Origin: an uncultured Clostridia bacterium
Lineage (GTDB): Bacteria > Bacillota > Clostridia > Oscillospirales > QAKW01
Reading direction: 5' to 3'
Length of the DNA: 64,000 nucleotides
NCBI GenBank assembly: GCA_944387895.1
Contig: CALXGQ010000015.1
Location: forward strand, 46,199 to 110,198
Shown: piece after piece, positions 61,301-64,000 of the stretch
How positions within the stretch are numbered: position 1 is the stretch's first letter
Layout: each line of letters opens with the position of its first letter
The notes under the pieces: model-generated
Databases searched by the model: none
Seen by the model: only the letters and a program-made list of their open reading frames with translations
What the model was told of the DNA's origin: nothing
Position numbers and translations under genes: made by a program

Positions 61301-61548
61301 AGAGCAGCATCTCTCGTGAAGAGGTCATGGTGATCTTCGATAGAATGTTCAATTTGGACGGCACCTATGATCTGAGCGTCTTTGAAGATGATGAAAACAT
61401 TTCCGCATGGGCGCGTGAAAGCGTGGAGCACGTTGTTGCTTCCGGTCTGATCACCGGCGACGACGTTGGAAAACTCAATCCGCGCGCCGCGATCACCCGT
61501 GAAGAAATCGCTACGATCATCACCAGAGCGCTGGATTATATCGATTAA
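58318..61548 (+). CDS. Surface protein with beta-helix, tandem beta modules and three SLH domains
   Basis: This 1076-residue exported protein has a signal peptide (about 1-30, LGTAAETD), a right-handed parallel beta-helix (about 80-450, with pectate lyase-like repeats such as DHLTIEGLYCSG and YLRNNIVN), about four tandem beta modules (about 460-880, each with a Y-x-VYxD-type strand and a DG-containing turn), and three C-terminal SLH domains (881-1076, FRPGDNTTREEMATIISRM, SISREEVMVIFDRM and AITREEIATIITRA). SLH domains bind pyruvylated wall polymers, anchoring the protein at the surface. A carbohydrate-binding or degrading role is possible but no catalytic residues are identifiable. AGGAGG at 58304-58309 selects this ATG. 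Confidence 0.9.
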   Translation: MKKMKKLSAALLCVVMLASMLSCMVLGTAAETDTGLGGPVSIEKVTPPSSGISVPGKSLPGNILIVNSDWADAKLNQKVSLKLDGVVYSGIFGANAFADIGAAAEVAVSNDTIYVAAGSYESGFSLAAVNYLKIYGPWAGVSPNDENDVSLANNARPAASAEPSAVTANPDAYNEAVFSGTITTISTSFQTCDHLTIEGLYCSGSFNLTLGNGGSYQVGSYLRNNIVNVSSNWIFNIERGMNPNVVFEDNRVLSAKAIAAIGGFMDIVVRNNYLNLSYYDREGFSSGAIYISSTQNPSSGSYALVEGNYFKQCAGIVRYDRGSSGYQIVNYSIQVRDNIIENIVSGTYLVHNRFYARHSLPGINVQVTGNEVRNIPAGTTLFNFPYTELESIPARYHYIFNINNNTFNLPVGQQLVNCEVAGTLNLAYNTYTNGITERQISAASDCEVILYPYNDGTGTVGDPRITEVRSYTYDSVTYTGELNEEEKLILLDLKDAQLDSLSIAALLVVGEGCSIKVYEDATLTREVEDQMLYFDGSQTDRYIVVSSPDGKAFSTYRFHVEKSYGTMANLVSVVEDDPLVEMTKSPDGMTYTFDMDSDAAFFDYELKVSAGATYKLYADYQNGVLLEDLGNYIPYGGYTVEVYVESEDKSASNLYTLIFNREKSALYDPSIIDVVTPEGEWYLLPDRISGENLWLAYYCNGLVQSAAFDFETTPGATYAIYSDAACTKLLSSQDEVKELQLSSGTNLFYVKVTAGSESNVITLSVENDKLSSDSTITGISGMSPLIADGTIELSVGGNTSSLSFITRNEYAVCKVYADSAKKIELDYTSTPVTDAYGHIIDVRTFSLQTEHLTSNYYVECIAEDGKTKTDYKLVLTKVARSVTYADVPETSWCYSYVMAATNAGMMAGESSGADQIFRPGDNTTREEMATIISRMIGINPDAYAGTDENGKEIVTLPYKDNAKISEWAEGYVKVCYYYGLMSGSKESTGIYFFPQSSISREEVMVIFDRMFNLDGTYDLSVFEDDENISAWARESVEHVVASGLITGDDVGKLNPRAAITREEIATIITRALDYID

Positions 61549-61579
61549 AGACCGGCATCTAAACGGAATGATTTTCATC

Positions 61580-61616
61580 TCCCGCCCGGGGCAAAAGCCC
61601 CGGGCGGGATTTTTTT
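61580..61616 (+). terminator. Terminator after the SLH protein gene
   Basis: A perfect 12-bp stem of CCCGCCCGGGGC (61581-61592) with its complement (61597-61608), loop AAAA, then seven T. Confidence 0.95.
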
Positions 61617-62200
61617 ACGCAGTTTCTGCAATCCATAGCCGTTCGATCATTCTTTTCAGCACAACGTCTGTGCTTTCTTGAAATGCGCTTATAATGATGA
61701 TATTTTCCGCGGCTTCTGTTCTTCATCGCAGATTCGATCATTCCTTTTATCCTTTTATTTCCAGCGTCTGTGATGCTTTGCAGGTTCCCCGGTTTCTTTT
61801 GTGATTTATGTGCAGCTTCTGCATTGTTTCGCCGGCCAAGTCCTCTGTTGCCTGCTGTATGCTGCGCCTGCCGGGCTGTTCAGAAAAGCCTTCGTTGCCC
61901 TTGATCCTCCCACCGGACTTCCTGCCGGAGGGGATCTTCGTTGCCCTTGATTCGCCCGCCGGGCTTCCTGCCGGAGGGGTTCTTCGTTGCCCCGGCTGCC
62001 TTTGAGTACCCGGAGCGGATCATCCTTCGATGCGCCAAGAACTGCCGGAGAAAAACGCGGCGTTTTTCAGAGGGGGCCGACGGCGGAGCGTGTGCCGTTT
62101 GCTGAAACAGGACTGGGCAAGATGGATAAAAGCGTGAACAAACAAAGAATAAACGCCAATTTTTGTTCATAATAACGAATTAAAATTACAGATTTGTAAC
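61617..62200. repeat. Gene-free stretch with degenerate and 46-bp tandem repeats
   Basis: No credible gene is seen between the SLH terminator and the solute-binding protein promoter. It holds two kinds of repeats. First, diverged copies share TTCGATCATTC (61642 and 61733) and CAGC-GTCTGTG (about 61657 and 61764). Second, two and a part of a 46-bp unit begin CTTCGTTGCCC at 61890, 61936 and 61982, with the shared tail TTCCTGCCGGAGGGG. A 96-codon minus-strand frame here is repeat-derived. Confidence 0.6.
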
Positions 62201-62215
62201 ATCTGGTGCAATTTG

Positions 62216-62244
62216 TTGAAAAAAATCCGGCCGCCTACTATAAT
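62216..62244 (+). promoter_or_regulatory. Promoter of the solute-binding protein gene
   Basis: TTGAAA (62216-62221), 17 bases, TATAAT (62239-62244). Confidence 0.8.
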
Positions 62245-62300
62245 AAAATTGAAAAAGGTTGATGAACGATCTTAAAATTTTTGAAAGGAGAGAATGCAAT

Positions 62301-64000
62301 ATGAGCAAATTATGCAAGATTCTGGCTATGACCATGGCTGTATTGATGCTGGCAACAATGGCTACTGCTTGTAAAAAAAGCGATGTGGACGAACTGGACG
62401 GTATTGTAAGCGGCGGCGATTTTACCAGCGGCGGCTCCACCGATACCGATGGGGACGGCGTGGCTGACGGCGGCTCCACCGATACCGATGGGGACGGCGT
62501 GGCCGACGGCGGCAGCAACGGCGGCGGCAACAACAGCGGCGGCAACAACAGCGGCGGCAACAGCGGCGGCGGCAATAACGGCGGCGGCAATAACGGCGGC
62601 GGCTCGGACGCCCCGGGCAGCCAGGAAGAGGTCGAGGACAATTACGACGCGACCAAGAAGTATGATATGGCCAACAACCCGCTGGTTGCTGAAACCAAAA
62701 AGATCAACTACGGCGTTGAGCCGAGCTTTGATCTGGACACCACCGGTTTCGTTAAGAACAACATCAAAATCGCCGATCTGAAGGGAAGAACCCTGACGCT
62801 GATCACGGCGATCATGTATGACACCTTCCAGTATAAAAACGAGAAGGGCGAATACGCCGGTGAGTGGAAGTGGTTCGATTCGCTGAAGGGTACCTATGGA
62901 CTGAACCTGAAATATATCAAGTCCCGGTTCGATAAATCCGTTCAGCAGTCGCTGACCTATATGACGGCCGGCAAGCCTCTGGACGTGATCCCCACCCACG
63001 TTGGCGGGTTCCCGAAATTCCTGAACCTTTCCCAGCCGCTGGATCCCTATATCAATATCCAGAATCTGGGCAACTCCCCCGGCGTGGACGAGATGACGCT
63101 GGAGGAAACCAAATGGGGCGGCACCTATCGCTGCATCAGCCCCATCGGCGCGGTCAACGTGCTGTGGTACAATGAATCGCTGGTCGAGCAGTTGGGTCTG
63201 ACCGATCCGCATAAAACCTGGCAGAACGGCGACTGGAACTGGAACACCTTTGAAGCCTTTGTGAAGAGCGTTCCTTCCACCACTCCCGACGGTAAGCAGT
63301 TGTATGCCTATCTGCAATGTACCTCGGATATGATGTATTCCTGGCCGCTGACCAATGGTCTGGCGCCGATCCAGATCGATACCAAGAGCAGCACCCCCAA
63401 CCTGCTCAACAACTGGCTGGATGACCGGACGCTGGCTTCCTGGGAGTTTATCACCAACGTGGTCAAGAGCGTCAAATATGGCTCAAGCTATGACAAGATG
63501 TATACAGAAGGTACGCTGATGATGAGCGACGCGGTGAACCTGATGAACACCTGGGACAACCATGAGTATGCCAAGGCGCATAAGTTCAACTGGGTGCCCT
63601 TCCCGGCTGCTACCACCTCGACCGGGCGCTGCATCGCCTTCAACTACGGCTATACCATGATGCTGCCGAAGGTGATGAAAACGCAGTCCAACGCACCTTA
63701 TGCTGTGAAGTTCATGGAGCTTTGGGCCAACCGGTTCACCGAGGCGATCTTCGACTATTTTGAAACCACCACCTGCATCGGCATGAATTATGCTGATAAG
63801 AAGGAATACTTTGAGTTTGTGGTTCAGAACACCTATTTCGGCGTTCAGATGAACGAATGGGATATGGTGACGGGCGATAACGCAACGCAGAAGAATCAGT
63901 GGTTCAAGGCGCTGACCAATCCGCAGTTTAATATCACCACCGAATCCCACGCCATGAAAAATGTTGTGGAGCAGGCCATCAAGGACTGCCTGGCATACGG
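62301..64000 (+). CDS. Extracellular solute-binding lipoprotein (ABC importer, partial)
   Basis: The frame is open from ATG 62301 to the right edge (566 codons seen). A signal peptide ends in a lipobox, MATAC, with the lipidated cysteine at about residue 24. A linker follows with two copies of DTDGDGVADGG, like thrombospondin type 3 calcium loops, and a Gly/Asn/Ser-rich tract to about residue 105. The rest resembles family 1 solute-binding proteins (YNESLVEQLGL, NWNTFEAFVK, a Trp/Tyr-rich pocket), usually for sugars or oligosaccharides. Permease genes are expected downstream. AAAGGAG lies ten bases upstream of the ATG. The substrate is unknown. Confidence 0.88.
   Translation, partial: MSKLCKILAMTMAVLMLATMATACKKSDVDELDGIVSGGDFTSGGSTDTDGDGVADGGSTDTDGDGVADGGSNGGGNNSGGNNSGGNSGGGNNGGGNNGGGSDAPGSQEEVEDNYDATKKYDMANNPLVAETKKINYGVEPSFDLDTTGFVKNNIKIADLKGRTLTLITAIMYDTFQYKNEKGEYAGEWKWFDSLKGTYGLNLKYIKSRFDKSVQQSLTYMTAGKPLDVIPTHVGGFPKFLNLSQPLDPYINIQNLGNSPGVDEMTLEETKWGGTYRCISPIGAVNVLWYNESLVEQLGLTDPHKTWQNGDWNWNTFEAFVKSVPSTTPDGKQLYAYLQCTSDMMYSWPLTNGLAPIQIDTKSSTPNLLNNWLDDRTLASWEFITNVVKSVKYGSSYDKMYTEGTLMMSDAVNLMNTWDNHEYAKAHKFNWVPFPAATTSTGRCIAFNYGYTMMLPKVMKTQSNAPYAVKFMELWANRFTEAIFDYFETTTCIGMNYADKKEYFEFVVQNTYFGVQMNEWDMVTGDNATQKNQWFKALTNPQFNITTESHAMKNVVEQAIKDCLAY

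Noticed and set aside
61890..62000. CRISPR array
   Set aside because: The repeats are directly adjacent without unique spacers, and no cas genes are nearby.
61880..62170. Minus-strand frame of 96 codons in the last intergenic region
   Set aside because: It is composed largely of translated 46-bp repeats and has no ribosome site.

Overview
The window is a roughly 57% GC chromosomal segment from a Gram-positive, anaerobic, spore-forming Firmicute, most likely class Clostridia. The order Oscillospirales is only a guess. Supporting evidence is an oxygen-sensitive class III ribonucleotide reductase, the spore proteins SpoVAD and SpoVAE, a meso-diaminopimelate-type MurE, a MraZ-to-FtsZ division and wall cluster, SLH and dockerin/cohesin surface proteins, and strong AGGAGG ribosome binding sites with TTGACA/TATAAT-type promoters. 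No rRNA, tRNA, insertion sequence, prophage or CRISPR array was seen.

Layout: 1-4.5 kb holds the end of recR, a small TSCPD protein, a phosphohexomutase and an ABC exporter pair. 4.6-8.9 kb is an anaerobic deoxynucleotide operon (nrdG, an nrdD fused to a redoxin domain, and a thioredoxin reductase) behind two probable NrdR boxes. 9.0-15.5 kb carries a YigZ protein, a two-component system joined to an HtrA protease with a 48-bp coding repeat, a HAD phosphatase and a PTS IIC-like permease. 15.5-29.0 kb is the dcw cluster (mraZ, rsmH, ftsL, a PASTA-type transpeptidase, murE, murF, mraY, ftsW, murG, ftsQ, ftsZ), without murD, murC or ftsA. 29-32 kb has an HD phosphohydrolase and convergent thrC-thrB. 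32-36.3 kb is a MarR-controlled heterodimeric ABC exporter. 36.4-42.3 kb is a MoxR, DUF58, transglutaminase and pseudouridine synthase operon.

42.3-48.8 kb is a mixed stretch: a secreted EEP-fold lipoprotein, a phospholipase D/cardiolipin synthase-like protein, a MazF toxin without a neighbouring antitoxin, DegV, ThrH and spoVAD-spoVAE. 48.9-54.6 kb encodes one 1882-residue secreted protein combining GLUG beta-helix repeats, an inserted EEP domain, an InlB-type repeat, Cys-rich repeats, a cohesin-like domain and a dockerin. 54.7-58.1 kb is glmS-glmM (amino-sugar supply for the wall), preceded by a short terminated transcript that I cannot identify. 58.3-61.5 kb encodes a beta-helix protein with three SLH anchors. 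The window ends inside a solute-binding lipoprotein gene.

Much of the window concerns the envelope: precursor synthesis (glmS, glmM, murE, murF, mraY, murG), septal polymerisation (ftsW, the transpeptidase, ftsL, ftsQ, ftsZ), envelope quality control (two-component system with HtrA) and large secreted proteins. The least described items are the cohesin-dockerin-EEP protein, the redoxin-fused NrdD with its own reductase, and the terminated RNA in front of glmS.
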